Positions 36,819-45,470 of a stretch of 64,000 nt of DNA are shown here, piece after piece. How positions within the stretch are numbered: the stretch's first letter is position 1; each line of letters opens with the position of its first letter. The stretch comes from Novosphingobium flavum (GTDB taxonomy: Bacteria > Pseudomonadota > Alphaproteobacteria > Sphingomonadales > Sphingomonadaceae): NCBI RefSeq assembly GCF_014230315.1, contig NZ_JACLAW010000002.1, positions 310,001 through 374,000 of the forward strand, read 5' to 3'. The translations under genes were made by a program, and so were the position numbers. The notes beneath the pieces were generated by a model. The model did not search any database. It saw only the letters and a program-made list of their open reading frames with translations, and was not told the origin of the DNA.

Positions 36819-37979
36819 TCAATTCACCGCAAGCGCGGCGCGGCCGACCCCCGCCGATATGGGGGCCGCCTCGCGCCGTTCAAACGGTAATTCGATGAGA
36901 ACGGTGAATCCACCCTCGGGCGGATCAAAGGTCTCGAACCTGTGCTGGTCTCCATAGGCCTGGGCCAGCCGGTCGCGGATGTTGGCCAGGCCAACGCCGG
37001 TCGATACGGGTTCTCCACCATCAAAGCTCACGCCCGATACCCTGTTGTCGGCCGAGGCGTTTTGCAATCCCGGCCCCGTGTCGGAGACGGTGATGCGAAG
37101 CATCCCCCCGACGAGTTGCGTGATGATGGTGATTTCGGCCCCGCTCTCCTGCGGGCTGACGGCATATTTGATCGCGTTCTCGACCAGCGGCTGAAGCAGC
37201 AGCGAGGGCAGCAGGGCCGGCTTGGTCGCCTCGTCGATGCGGAACTGGGTGCGCAGCCGCTCCTCGAAGCGCATCAGTTCGATCCCGAGATAGAGCTGCA
37301 GCGTCTCCACCTCCTGCGCCACGGTCACCCGCCCGGTCGGCTCGTTGATCAGGGTATAGCGCAAGAAGGCCGACAAGCGCGTCAGCATCGCGTTCGCCGG
37401 CTCGGTCTGCTTGAGCAGCACCAGGGTCGAGATCGAGTTGAGCGTGTTGAACAGGAAATGCGGGTTGAGCTGATAGCGCAGCATGGCCAGCTGGGCCTGG
37501 GTCGCCTGGTTCTCCAGCCGCAGCAACTGGTCGTTCTGCTCCTCCACCTGCAGGTAGAAGTTGATCGCGTAATAGAGCGCCGACCAGGCCCCCAGCAGGG
37601 TCAGGTCAAGGTAGAACACCCCGATCAGGAGCTGGGCAAAGCTCGCCCCGCTCTCCGGCCGGTAGAGCCCGATCACCCAGGCGTCGATGAAGGCATAAAG
37701 GAACACCGCCAGCGGCAGGACCAGCGCGGTCACCCCCCAGGTGATCAACGGCCGCCGCGTGATCAGCTGGCGATAGACCACCGACAGGATCAGCGAGATC
37801 GACCAGCCAGTGATCGTCGCAATCAGCACCAGCACGAGGAACGAGAGCGGCTGGCCATTGGCCAGGCTCGACATGGCCCTGAGCAGCAGGGCCCCGCCCC
37901 AGCCGAGCGCCTGAAGCCGCCAGAAGGCCTGGTTCTTGTTGGCAAAGAACGGCGTGGGTCGAAACGGCAGAACGGCCAT
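36819..37979 (-). CDS. LytS-type sensor histidine kinase
   Basis: A 386-residue kinase with four N-terminal membrane helices (about residues 25-140), then a His_kinase domain with phospho-acceptor His174 in YQLNPHFLFNTLNSI and a HATPase domain (LQPLVENAIKYA, DTGPGL, GVGLANIRDRL). No large periplasmic domain, so it may sense within the membrane. It pairs with the LytTR regulator 54 bases downstream. Confidence 0.92.
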   Translation of the reverse strand: MAVLPFRPTPFFANKNQAFWRLQALGWGGALLLRAMSSLANGQPLSFLVLVLIATITGWSISLILSVVYRQLITRRPLITWGVTALVLPLAVFLYAFIDAWVIGLYRPESGASFAQLLIGVFYLDLTLLGAWSALYYAINFYLQVEEQNDQLLRLENQATQAQLAMLRYQLNPHFLFNTLNSISTLVLLKQTEPANAMLTRLSAFLRYTLINEPTGRVTVAQEVETLQLYLGIELMRFEERLRTQFRIDEATKPALLPSLLLQPLVENAIKYAVSPQESGAEITIITQLVGGMLRITVSDTGPGLQNASADNRVSGVSFDGGEPVSTGVGLANIRDRLAQAYGDQHRFETFDPPEGGFTVLIELPFERREAAPISAGVGRAALAVN

Positions 37980-38102
37980 GATCTCAGCCTAGCCCATTTT
38001 GGCACAGAAACGAAAGGGCAAGGGGCGCGGCCTCCCCGCCGGGACTTAAATTCTTCGAATAAGAACGGTTTAGATGGGGGCGGGGTTAACGCTCCGTCCC
38101 GT

Positions 38103-38876
38103 TCAGCTGCGCGCGTCGGCCACGGCCTTGGCCAGCCGGTCGGCACCCACGGCGCCGGTCATCATGGCATCGCCGATCACCCAGCTCGGGGTGCCGGAAA
38201 AGCCGAGCTGGCGGGCAAGGTCGAGGTTGCGGACCAGTTCGGCCTCGGTCTTCGGATCGGCGATCACCCTTTGCGCCCGGGCCATGTCGATCCCGGCGGC
38301 GCGGGCCGCCTCGGCAATGGTCCCGGCATCGGGGCGGCCAGAGGCGAACATCGCCTGGTGGAACTGCGGATAGCGGCCCTGCTCGGCGGCGGCGATGGCC
38401 ATCTTGGCGGCATCGGCGCTGGCGGGGGTGAGGATCGGCAGCTCGCGCACGACCACGCGCAGGTCGGGGTTGGCCGCGATCAGGGCATCGACGTCGCTCA
38501 CGCTGTGGCGGCAATAGCCGCAGGCATAGTCGGTGAACTCGACGAGGGTGAGCTTGCCCCGCGGATTGCCCAGCACCGTGCCGAGCGAGGCCTGCTCGAC
38601 CGCGCCGCGCACCGCGTTCAGCTCGCCAAGGTTCTTCTTGCGGTCATATTCGGCCATGGCCTCGGGCAGGATCTCGGGATGGGCCATGAGATAGTCGTGA
38701 ACCACCTGCTCCACCGCCACCCTGTCGCGCTCGGGCAGGGCGCCCTTGCCGTCGGCGCCGATCGAGCCGGCCTGCCAGTACCATCCGGCGGCGGCGCCGA
38801 GCAGGGCGCAGCCGAGGGCGAGGGCCGCGTTGATCAGCCGGGCGCGCCGGCGTTGGCTCGGGTTGGTATCGCTCAT
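38103..38876 (-). CDS. DsbA-family thiol-disulfide protein
   Basis: A 257-residue protein anchored by one N-terminal helix (about residues 13-33). The thioredoxin-fold domain carries C119-G-Y-C122 and the cis-proline loop SGTPSWV. The helical region before it (RDRVAVEQVVHDYLMAHPEILPEAM) is like the N-terminal domain of ScsC/Com1-type DsbA proteins. It probably catalyses disulfide exchange in periplasmic proteins. Overlaps no gene but follows the M48 protease by 9 bases. Confidence 0.9.
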   Translation of the reverse strand: MSDTNPSQRRRARLINAALALGCALLGAAAGWYWQAGSIGADGKGALPERDRVAVEQVVHDYLMAHPEILPEAMAEYDRKKNLGELNAVRGAVEQASLGTVLGNPRGKLTLVEFTDYACGYCRHSVSDVDALIAANPDLRVVVRELPILTPASADAAKMAIAAAEQGRYPQFHQAMFASGRPDAGTIAEAARAAGIDMARAQRVIADPKTEAELVRNLDLARQLGFSGTPSWVIGDAMMTGAVGADRLAKAVADARS

Positions 38877-38885
38877 CGCCCGGCC

Positions 38886-40253
38886 TTACTTGCGCTTCTT
38901 GCCGCGTTCAATCTGCGCGCTCGCCTGATAGGAGATGTCCTGCGCGCGCAGCCAGTCGGGCGATTGCTTGGGCAGGCCGGCCATGGCCGCCTGGGCGCTG
39001 GCATTGGCCTCGGCCCAGCGCCCGGCCATGACCTGCTGCTCGGCGCTGGCCATGCGGGCGCGCACCATGTCGCCGTTCATCGCATAGACCACGCCCAGCT
39101 GGTACCAGGCATCGGGATTCTCGCGGTCGCGCGCCACGGCCGCCTTGAGCACGCGCTGCGCCTCGGCAAGGTTCTTCGCGTCTTCGGTGGCGACGAGGGC
39201 GTGGCCGAAGGTCGTGGCGATCAGCGGCTGGTTGCCGGTCAGCTCGGTCGCCTCGCGCAAGGGGGCGAGGGCATCGACCGGCTTGCCCGCCTCGAGCAGG
39301 ATCTGTCCCTTCAACTCGAGGAAATAGGGGTCCTGCGGCGCTTCCCTGAGCAGGGAATCGACCTCGCCCATTGCCTTGTCGAGGTAGGCCTCCTTGTGGA
39401 AGGCATAGGCCCGGGCATAGCGCGCCGGAACCGAGTTGTCGGTCAGCGGATAGGCCTTCAGCGTATCCTCCGGCTCGGCGAGATAGCCGTAGAGCTTGGC
39501 CTTGGCCCGGCGAAAGCGTGCCTCCAGCGCCGGATCGCTCGGACGCAGCCATGCCGGGTCCTTCTGGTAGGATTCCTGCAGCACGGCGATGCGGTCGCCC
39601 TCCAGCGGGTGGGTGGAGAGGAACACGTCCTGATCGGCCTGGCTATAGCCGCGGCGATAGCCCTCGGCCTCCAGCTTCTTGAAGAATTCGATCGAGCCCT
39701 TGCCGGTGATCCCCGCGCCCGACAGGAACGAGGCCCCGGCGGCATCGGCCTGGGCTTCCTGCGCGCGGCTGAAGGAGAGGTACTTGCCCATGGCCGCGCT
39801 CTGCCCGGCCATCATCGCCGCCATCCCGGCCTCGCCGCCCCCGGCCACGGCCGCCGCCGCGCCGAGCAGGAGCGAGAGCAGGCTGATCGTGCCCGCTTCC
39901 TTGGCGCTCTGCTCGCCGCTGATGGCATGGCCGCCGGTCACGTGGCCCAGCTCGTGCGCGATCACGCCCTGGACCTGGTTGGCCGTGTCGGCCACCTCGA
40001 TCAGTCCGGCGTTGAGGTAGACCGTCTGCCCGTTCATCACGAAGGCGTTGATCGACCGGTCGCCGACCAGCGCCACGTCGACGTTCTTGGGATCGAGCCC
40101 GGCGGCCTTGACCAGCGGGCTCGCCATGTCGCGGAACAGGGCCTCGGTCTCGGCGTCGCGCAGGATCGACTGCGCGGCGGCGGCATTGATCGAAAGCCCG
40201 GCGGCGATCAGCACGGCCGCCGCGCGCGAAAGAAAACGGAAGGGCGTGCGCAT
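38886..40253 (-). CDS. M48 metalloprotease with TPR repeats (BepA-like)
   Basis: A 455-residue exported protease. Signal peptide to about residue 27, zinc motif HELGH (100-104) and the third-ligand region SRAQEAQADAAG, then C-terminal TPR helices (about 250-430). E. coli BepA degrades or chaperones misassembled outer-membrane proteins such as LptD. Downstream is a DsbA-like gene on the same strand, so the pair may serve envelope protein quality control (inference). Confidence 0.92.
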   Translation of the reverse strand: MRTPFRFLSRAAAVLIAAGLSINAAAAQSILRDAETEALFRDMASPLVKAAGLDPKNVDVALVGDRSINAFVMNGQTVYLNAGLIEVADTANQVQGVIAHELGHVTGGHAISGEQSAKEAGTISLLSLLLGAAAAVAGGGEAGMAAMMAGQSAAMGKYLSFSRAQEAQADAAGASFLSGAGITGKGSIEFFKKLEAEGYRRGYSQADQDVFLSTHPLEGDRIAVLQESYQKDPAWLRPSDPALEARFRRAKAKLYGYLAEPEDTLKAYPLTDNSVPARYARAYAFHKEAYLDKAMGEVDSLLREAPQDPYFLELKGQILLEAGKPVDALAPLREATELTGNQPLIATTFGHALVATEDAKNLAEAQRVLKAAVARDRENPDAWYQLGVVYAMNGDMVRARMASAEQQVMAGRWAEANASAQAAMAGLPKQSPDWLRAQDISYQASAQIERGKKRK

Positions 40254-40339
40254 GGCCGCACCTTCGCCTCTTGCCCTGAACGGCAGCTTAAATCGCGGCG
40301 TCCTGATCATCGGTGCCGGCCTAGCCGCAAAAGCGGAAA

Positions 40340-40364
40340 GGCGCCACGGTCTTGCCGCGGCGCC
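40340..40364 (-). terminator. intrinsic terminator of the PAS-like gene
   Basis: Stem GGCGCCACGG / CCGCGGCGCC (40340-40349 and 40355-40364, one G-U pair) with a 5-base loop, followed by TTT on the minus strand. It lies between the PAS-like gene and the M48 protease gene. Confidence 0.75.
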
Positions 40365-40395
40365 CTCCGGGGTAATTCGTTTCTTGCCCGGCGGT

Positions 40396-41757
40396 TCAGC
40401 CGAGCAGGCGCCGCGCCGCGCGCTCGAACAGGGCCTCGTCGGCGCTGAGATCGCCAACCACCACCACTTCACCCAGCGCCGTGCGGCGGGTGAGGACGAG
40501 GGTAAATTCGCTGTCCGCGCCGGACAGGGCCTGTAGCGGCCGGGTCGGCAGGTCGCGCAGCTTGCGGGTCATGGCCTCGCGCAATTGGCCCCGCAGGACT
40601 TCCTCGCGCCCGCCGTCGCCGCGCTTCAGGCGCCGCTCGAGCTGGACCACGCCCTTGAGCCCGCCCGGCGCCGCGCCGATGAACGCGGCCAGGTCGCCCG
40701 CGCCCAGCCCGATCCGGTCGGCATGGGCCAGCACCGTGGCATATTCGGTGAGGCGGGTCTTGTCGTAGGCCGGGCCGAACACGAGCTTGACCACCGGGAT
40801 CAGCGGGGCCCGCTCCTGCAGCGCGATGCCCGCCTCGGCGATCATCCCGGCAAGGTCGTCCGGCTGGCCGGCGGCGGCCAGGGCAAAGTCATGCGCCCGC
40901 CCGATCGCGGCATAGAGCGCCTGGTGGCTGCGGTCTTCCGCCCCCTGCGCCGCGGCGGCAAGCGCCCGGGCCGAGGCAAGGATGCCGGCCAGGTCCTGCG
41001 CGTCCTCGCTCGCCTCGGGCATCAGCGCAAGGTCGAGCACGTCCTGCGGCTCGGCCATGGAGAAGCCCGGCGCGATCCCCGCGCCGAATCCCGGGGCGAG
41101 GTCGGCCGGGCCATCGGCCCAGCCGGTCATCGGGCCCAGCGCGCGCGGCGCCCGCGCAGGGGCCTTGAGCGCCTGGTCGATCTCGCTCATCAGGGCCTCG
41201 GTGGTCTTCCGGTCGGCCAGTTCCTTCCAGTTGATCACCCCGTAGATCTGGTCGATCCCCCGGCTGGAGATCGAGCCCGAAAACGGCAGCAGGATTCCGC
41301 GATAGAGGATCGTCCCGCCGCGCTGGTTGACGAATTCGGCCTCGAACCCGATCGGCGCCTCGTTGGCGAGGATCTGCATGTAATGGTCAGTGATGCGCGA
41401 GAGCAGCGAGCGCCCCGGCACGTCCGAAAGGGTGCGGATCGTGGTCGGATCAACCTGCGATTCGGCCGCCAGCGCGGCGCCGATGTGGCGCACGATCGGG
41501 TTTTCCACCCCCTCGGCAAAGTCGAGCAGCACGGCATAGGGATCGAATTCCGGCAGCGAGCCGGTCTCGAGGTCGGCGATCAGCGGGAAGGGGCGATCGC
41601 CCAGCAGGCTGGCCCAGTGGTTATAGGCCCGCACCTGCATCCGCCGCTCGTCCTGGCCGATCGCCGGCGGCGGCGTGTCATCGACGATCTCGTCCTCGGC
41701 CGGGTCATAGGCGTCGGCCTCGGAATAGTCCCCGAAAGGCCCTCGCAACGTATCCAT
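40396..41757 (-). CDS. PAS-like (PAS_5/DUF1371) domain protein
   Basis: A 453-residue soluble protein. The segment RAYNHWASLLGDRPFPLIADLETGSLPEFDPYAVLLDF is characteristic of PAS_5, a PAS-like domain common in alphaproteobacteria; it spans about residues 38-180. The C-terminal half is Ala-rich and helical, with no output domain recognised. ATG at 41757 with a GAGGA ribosome binding site is preferred to the TTG 9 bases earlier. Function unknown, perhaps sensory. Confidence 0.7.
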   Translation of the reverse strand: MDTLRGPFGDYSEADAYDPAEDEIVDDTPPPAIGQDERRMQVRAYNHWASLLGDRPFPLIADLETGSLPEFDPYAVLLDFAEGVENPIVRHIGAALAAESQVDPTTIRTLSDVPGRSLLSRITDHYMQILANEAPIGFEAEFVNQRGGTILYRGILLPFSGSISSRGIDQIYGVINWKELADRKTTEALMSEIDQALKAPARAPRALGPMTGWADGPADLAPGFGAGIAPGFSMAEPQDVLDLALMPEASEDAQDLAGILASARALAAAAQGAEDRSHQALYAAIGRAHDFALAAAGQPDDLAGMIAEAGIALQERAPLIPVVKLVFGPAYDKTRLTEYATVLAHADRIGLGAGDLAAFIGAAPGGLKGVVQLERRLKRGDGGREEVLRGQLREAMTRKLRDLPTRPLQALSGADSEFTLVLTRRTALGEVVVVGDLSADEALFERAARRLLG

Positions 41758-41861
41758 GCCGAACAAATCCTCGTGCTGTCTCTGTCAGGCACAGGTTCTG
41801 GCGCAACATGGTTGAAGAACGGTTAAGTTGCGCCAGCCCGGCGCGGCCGCAGCCAGCGCCT

Positions 41862-43145
41862 CTAGCGCGGCGTCACGCGCCCCTCGTGCGGCGCCGGCAT
41901 CGGCGCGAACATCCACAGCACGACCTGCGCCGCCACCAGCAGCCCGGCCGCCATCAGCAGCGAGGCCGGCAGCCCCATCAGGTCGGCCACCTTGCCCCAG
42001 ACCCAGGCCCCGATCGCCAGCGAACCGAAGGTCACCGCCTGGTAGGTGGACAGGCACCGTCCAAGGATATGCTCGGGCGAACGCAGCTGCATCGCCACGT
42101 TGATCGTGGTCATCAGCGTGTTCCAGCCCAGCCCGATGCCAAAGGCGCAGACGATCGCCACGATCACCGACTGGCCAAGCGCAAGCCCGACATAGCTTGC
42201 CGCATAAAGCGCCACGCCCAGCGCCATCACCTTTTCCGCCCCCATCCTGCGCCGCAGCGAGGAGATGAACACCGCGATCACGATCGAGCCGATCCCGAAG
42301 GCGGCCAGCACCACCCCGAACACGGTCTCGCTGCCGTGCAGCCGGTCGCGCACGATGCTCGGCACCAGTGCCTGGAAAGCGGCCACGCCAAAGCCCATCG
42401 CCAGCCCGCGCAGCAGCACCCGCCGCACCGGGGCAGACTTCGCGCAGAACGAAAGCCCCTCCCCGATGGAGCGCAGCATCGGCCCGCGCAGCGGCGAGGG
42501 CACTTCCGGCCGCCAGCGCAGCAGCACCCAGATCATCGCCACATAGGAGATCGCGTTGATCGCAAAGCCGGTGGCCACGCTGGTCGCCGCGATCAGCACA
42601 CCGCCCAGCGCCGGCCCGGCCGAGCGCGCGAGGTTGACCGCAATCGTGTTGAGTGAAATCGCCTGCGGCAGGTCGCGCGTCCCCACCTGCGCCCGCACCG
42701 ATGCCTGCCAAGCCGGCGCGTTGAACGCGGTGAAGGTGCCCACCAGCAGGGTCGCGGCGAGCAGACTGTAAGGCCCGATCAGGTCGGCATAGGTCAGCGC
42801 CGCCAGCACGGCCGAGATCACCAGCATGGCCCACTGCGCCACCAGCATCACTCGGCGCCGGTCGTAATTGTCGGCAATCGCCCCCGCCACCAGCCCGACC
42901 AGCAGGATCGGCGCATAGCTCGAGGCCTGGACCGTGGCGACCAGCGTGTGAGACGGGGTCAGCTCGGTCATCAGCCAGGCCGCGCCCACCGCCTGGATCG
43001 AAGAGCCGAGCTGCGAGGCAAGGTTCGCCGTCCAGATCGCGCGGAAGGCGGGATAGTGAAACGGGGCCAGCATCGGGCGCGGGGCGGGAGGCGGAGTGGG
43101 CGCCCCCTCGGGCGCGGCAGCAGGAGTTTCGCTCGGCTCGGCCAT
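41862..43145 (-). CDS. MFS transporter (MFS_3/enterobactin-exporter-like)
   Basis: A 427-residue transporter with about 11-12 membrane helices and a Pro/Ala-rich cytoplasmic N-terminus. The sequence APFHYPAFRAIWTANLASQLGSSIQAVGAAWLM and the loop-2/3 motif GAIADNYDRRRVML fit the MFS_3 group that includes the enterobactin exporter EntS. It is an efflux carrier; its substrate is unknown. Confidence 0.85.
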   Translation of the reverse strand: MAEPSETPAAAPEGAPTPPPAPRPMLAPFHYPAFRAIWTANLASQLGSSIQAVGAAWLMTELTPSHTLVATVQASSYAPILLVGLVAGAIADNYDRRRVMLVAQWAMLVISAVLAALTYADLIGPYSLLAATLLVGTFTAFNAPAWQASVRAQVGTRDLPQAISLNTIAVNLARSAGPALGGVLIAATSVATGFAINAISYVAMIWVLLRWRPEVPSPLRGPMLRSIGEGLSFCAKSAPVRRVLLRGLAMGFGVAAFQALVPSIVRDRLHGSETVFGVVLAAFGIGSIVIAVFISSLRRRMGAEKVMALGVALYAASYVGLALGQSVIVAIVCAFGIGLGWNTLMTTINVAMQLRSPEHILGRCLSTYQAVTFGSLAIGAWVWGKVADLMGLPASLLMAAGLLVAAQVVLWMFAPMPAPHEGRVTPR

Positions 43146-43191
43146 TGCTCCCCCGATGGGGGCAGGGCGCTGCCGGGTCAAGCCTCGCAAA

Positions 43192-43698
43192 TCACAGAAG
43201 ATAGCGCATCTTCACCTTGAGATGCAGCGCCGCCCGCTCCACCGCCACGGCGGCAGCGGCAAAGCGCGGCGGCCCGAACATTACCGCCGCATCGCGCGAA
43301 AAGCCGTATCCCTCGCGCGGGATCGCCATCATCGTGTCGAGCTTGCCGTTGCCGTTCTCGTCGTGAAAAAGCGAGACGGCATAGGTCCCCGGCGCCACCG
43401 CGCCGAAATCGAACGTCACCTCGCCCTTGGCCGCACCCACGATCGCCCGCTTCGCCGCCGGGTCCTTGCTGCAATCGGGAAAGGTCTTGGGCTTGCTCGT
43501 CAAACAGGCCAGCACCTTGCCCTTGCCGCTGCGCAGGCCCACCACGGTCACGCTCACGTCCTCGCTCGCGCCCGCCGGCTCCGCGGCCGGAGCCGCCTCT
43601 TCCGCCAGTCCGCTTCCCGCCCAGATCAGGGCGAGGACAAGCCCCGATCCGTGCCGCACAGCCGATCCCACACCCGGAAATAGAGCCCGTAATTGCAT
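43192..43698 (-). CDS. DUF2141 protein, exported
   Basis: A 168-residue exported protein. Signal peptide about residues 14-32, then a DUF2141 domain: VTVVGLRSGKGKVLACL, the central AVSLFHDENGNGKLDTMMA, and PREGYGFSRDA. DUF2141 is a beta-rich domain of unknown function, with a D-x-N-x-N-x-x-L-D calcium-loop-like stretch. It overlaps the fatty acid hydroxylase-family gene upstream by 73 bases. A paralogue lies next to the RiPP cluster at 58852. Confidence 0.85.
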   Translation of the reverse strand: MQLRALFPGVGSAVRHGSGLVLALIWAGSGLAEEAAPAAEPAGASEDVSVTVVGLRSGKGKVLACLTSKPKTFPDCSKDPAAKRAIVGAAKGEVTFDFGAVAPGTYAVSLFHDENGNGKLDTMMAIPREGYGFSRDAAVMFGPPRFAAAAVAVERAALHLKVKMRYLL

Positions 43699-44363
43699 TG
43701 ATAATGCTCGTGATGGCGCTGATGGTGGCTCGCCGTTATCAGCCAGCCGCCCAACCGCGAATGAACAAGCGCGCGGGGAAACATCTCCCAGCCCATGTGA
43801 TTGGTCACGCCCATGACCGTCATGATCGTCAGCACGAGCGCCAGCACGCCCACGTGAATCGGGATCAGGAAAACCAGCGCCGGGATCACCACCGCCCCGG
43901 TAATCGCCTCGATGGGGTGAAAACTCATCGCCGCCCAGGCCGTCGGCGGCTTGCTGGCATGATGCACCGCATGAGCGATCCGGAACCACTTCGGCCGGTG
44001 CATCCACCGATGCGTCCAGTAAAACCACGTGTCGTGCGCGAACAGATAAAGCAGCAGCGAAACCGGCAGATACCACAGCGGCCAGTCATGCGGCCCCGTG
44101 TAAATCCGCGTCCACCCCAGCGCCTGCCAGGCCCAGGCGACAATCCCCGCCGGCACCCCGTAAATCGCCGCCGAAAGCAAGGACCACCCGATCTCCGAGC
44201 GGATCTGCCGATCCAGCCCCGCATAAAGCCCCGGCCGCACGCCCCGCGTCGCCAGCGCAAACCCCCCGCTCGCCAGCAAATAGCGAACGCCGACGATGGC
44301 CGTCATGGCGAGGGCCGACAGCAAGGCAGCAAGGATGGTGGGCTCGCTCACTTGTCCGGCCAT
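43626..44363 (-). CDS. fatty acid hydroxylase/sterol desaturase family membrane protein
   Basis: A 245-residue diiron membrane enzyme. Three histidine clusters fit the family: HDTWFYWTHRWMH, HAVHHAS and HHQRHHEHYQCNYG. It probably hydroxylates or desaturates a lipid or carotenoid. ATG at 44363 is preferred over the longer ORF. The 3' end overlaps the DUF2141 gene in another frame, so the two are cotranslated. Mosaic repeat copy 5 lies just upstream. Confidence 0.85.
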   Translation of the reverse strand: MAGQVSEPTILAALLSALAMTAIVGVRYLLASGGFALATRGVRPGLYAGLDRQIRSEIGWSLLSAAIYGVPAGIVAWAWQALGWTRIYTGPHDWPLWYLPVSLLLYLFAHDTWFYWTHRWMHRPKWFRIAHAVHHASKPPTAWAAMSFHPIEAITGAVVIPALVFLIPIHVGVLALVLTIMTVMGVTNHMGWEMFPRALVHSRLGGWLITASHHQRHHEHYQCNYGLYFRVWDRLCGTDRGLSSP

Positions 44364-44695
44364 GCCCGAATTGCGCAGCCAAGGGAATCGCGAAGAGCGA
44401 AGAAGGGATGATTCCGGGGCCAAGGGCCCCAGACCCCAAAACGTCTCCCGGCGCTGAGGTTGCAGCCGGGGCAGTCTTCCACACCGCAGCCCCGTCGGTC
44501 CTGCGAAGGCGGGAGTCTATCCTGCCTGCCGCGTGGCCGCTGAAACGGAGATCGATTTGGGCTGCAGGGGAGTTTTATTGTGTTGCAATGCGGCAACAGG
44601 AGTAACACGATTAAAGGAAATGTCGAATTTATCCAATTTTCAAAAATACATTCGCGTGATGACTATTTTCATAATTAAAAGGGAGGCAAATTGCC
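44364..44695. other. 332-bp gap with a repeat fragment and an AT-rich promoter region
   Basis: The first 110 bases hold mosaic repeat copy 5. From about 44560 the composition turns AT-rich, unlike the rest of the window. Within it are a GGGAGG ribosome binding site (44681-44686) and likely promoter sequence for the outer-membrane-barrel gene. No convincing gene was seen in the gap. Confidence 0.6.
44412..44454 (-). repeat. mosaic palindromic intergenic element, copy 5 (modules C and B arm)
   Basis: Reverse orientation: module C TTCCGGGGCC-AAG-GGCCCCAGA (44412-44433) followed by a module B arm ACGTCTCCCGGCGC (44441-44454). Module A and the small stem are not seen beyond it. It is the only copy that does not follow a co-oriented gene. 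Confidence 0.75.
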
Positions 44696-45304
44696 ATGCT
44701 CAAGTATTCGCTCTTAGCGCTTTCATTGCCATTTGCTCCTCAATTTGCGAAGGCACAGGAAGCACCTGATTTCGGCGGTATTTATGCCGGAGCCCTCGCT
44801 GGCTATGATCACGTGATCCTCTCGGGCTTTGGGACCTCGGTCAAGAAGGATGGCCTCGTCTTCGGGGCGATAGCCGGATATGACGCCCTCGTTGGCAGCG
44901 GCCTCGTGGGCGTGGAAGCCGAAGTTAGCGGATCAACCGCAAAGCAGCGCGAAAACAACCTAGTCGTGATTGGCGACAGTGGGGAGATCAAGGCTGGACG
45001 CGATCTCTACCTCGGCGTTCGCGGTGGGATCATCATGGCGCCGTCAACGCTGGTCTATGTCAAGGGTGGCTACGTCAATGGCCGCGCCACTGTGTCCTAC
45101 ACCAGCGGCGGCTCGACCAGCTCTGCGGGCAGCAGCGTCGATGGCTGGCGCCTAGGCGGTGGCGTTGAACAGGCCTTCGGCGTATTTCGCGCCCGGCTTG
45201 AATACCGTTATTCGGATTACCGTCAGTTCCAATATTCCGGGTATGCGCTCGGCGTCGATGCCAAGCGGCATCAGGTCGTGGCTGCGCTTGTTGCCAACTT
45301 CTGA
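44696..45304 (+). CDS. outer membrane beta-barrel protein (OmpA/Omp25-like)
   Basis: A 202-residue protein with a signal peptide to about residue 20 (FAKAQ) and alternating beta-strands typical of an eight-stranded porin-like barrel, e.g. GGIYAGALAGYDHV, VFGAIAGYDALVGSGLVGVEAEVS, LYLGVRGGI and the closing FRARLEYRYSDYRQF and VVAALVANF with terminal Phe. Upstream DNA is unusually AT-rich, and codon use is slightly less GC-biased than in the neighbours, which may mark acquired DNA. Ribosome binding site GGGAGG. Confidence 0.85.
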   Translation: MLKYSLLALSLPFAPQFAKAQEAPDFGGIYAGALAGYDHVILSGFGTSVKKDGLVFGAIAGYDALVGSGLVGVEAEVSGSTAKQRENNLVVIGDSGEIKAGRDLYLGVRGGIIMAPSTLVYVKGGYVNGRATVSYTSGGSTSSAGSSVDGWRLGGGVEQAFGVFRARLEYRYSDYRQFQYSGYALGVDAKRHQVVAALVANF

Positions 45305-45325
45305 CAGGACAGGTTGGTGATCGGA

Positions 45326-45358
45326 GCGCCGGGCGATAGCAAGTGAATCGCCCGGCGC
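45326..45358 (+). terminator. hairpin after the outer-membrane-barrel gene
   Basis: A perfect 12-bp stem GCGCCGGGCGAT / ATCGCCCGGCGC (45326-45337 and 45347-45358) with a 9-base loop, 21 bases after the stop. No clear T tract follows, so it may be a terminator or an mRNA-stabilising 3' hairpin. Confidence 0.6.
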
Positions 45359-45395
45359 ATCCTCAGCGCGCGGGTTTTCAGCCCGCGTCGCGCCA

Positions 45396-45437
45396 ACGCC
45401 GGAAGACGTTCCGGGGTCTGGGGCCCAAGGCCCCAGA
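45396..45437 (+). repeat. mosaic palindromic intergenic element, copy 6 (3' end)
   Basis: Module B right arm CGCCGGAAGACG followed by TTCCGGGG and module C TCTGGGGCC-CAA-GGCCCCAGA (45417-45437). Nearly identical to the corresponding part of copy 1. It lies between the barrel gene and the convergent DEAD-box gene. Confidence 0.8.
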
Positions 45438-45470
45438 ATCACCCTTCAATCACTAAACCTGTAAAGTGGA

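Noticed and set aside
36942..40448. Very long plus-strand open frame (1168 codons) across the kinase, DsbA and M48 region
   Set aside because: It is antisense to three well-supported genes, its translation is rich in His, Gln, Gly and Arg without family motifs, and open frames of this kind are expected opposite GC-rich coding DNA.
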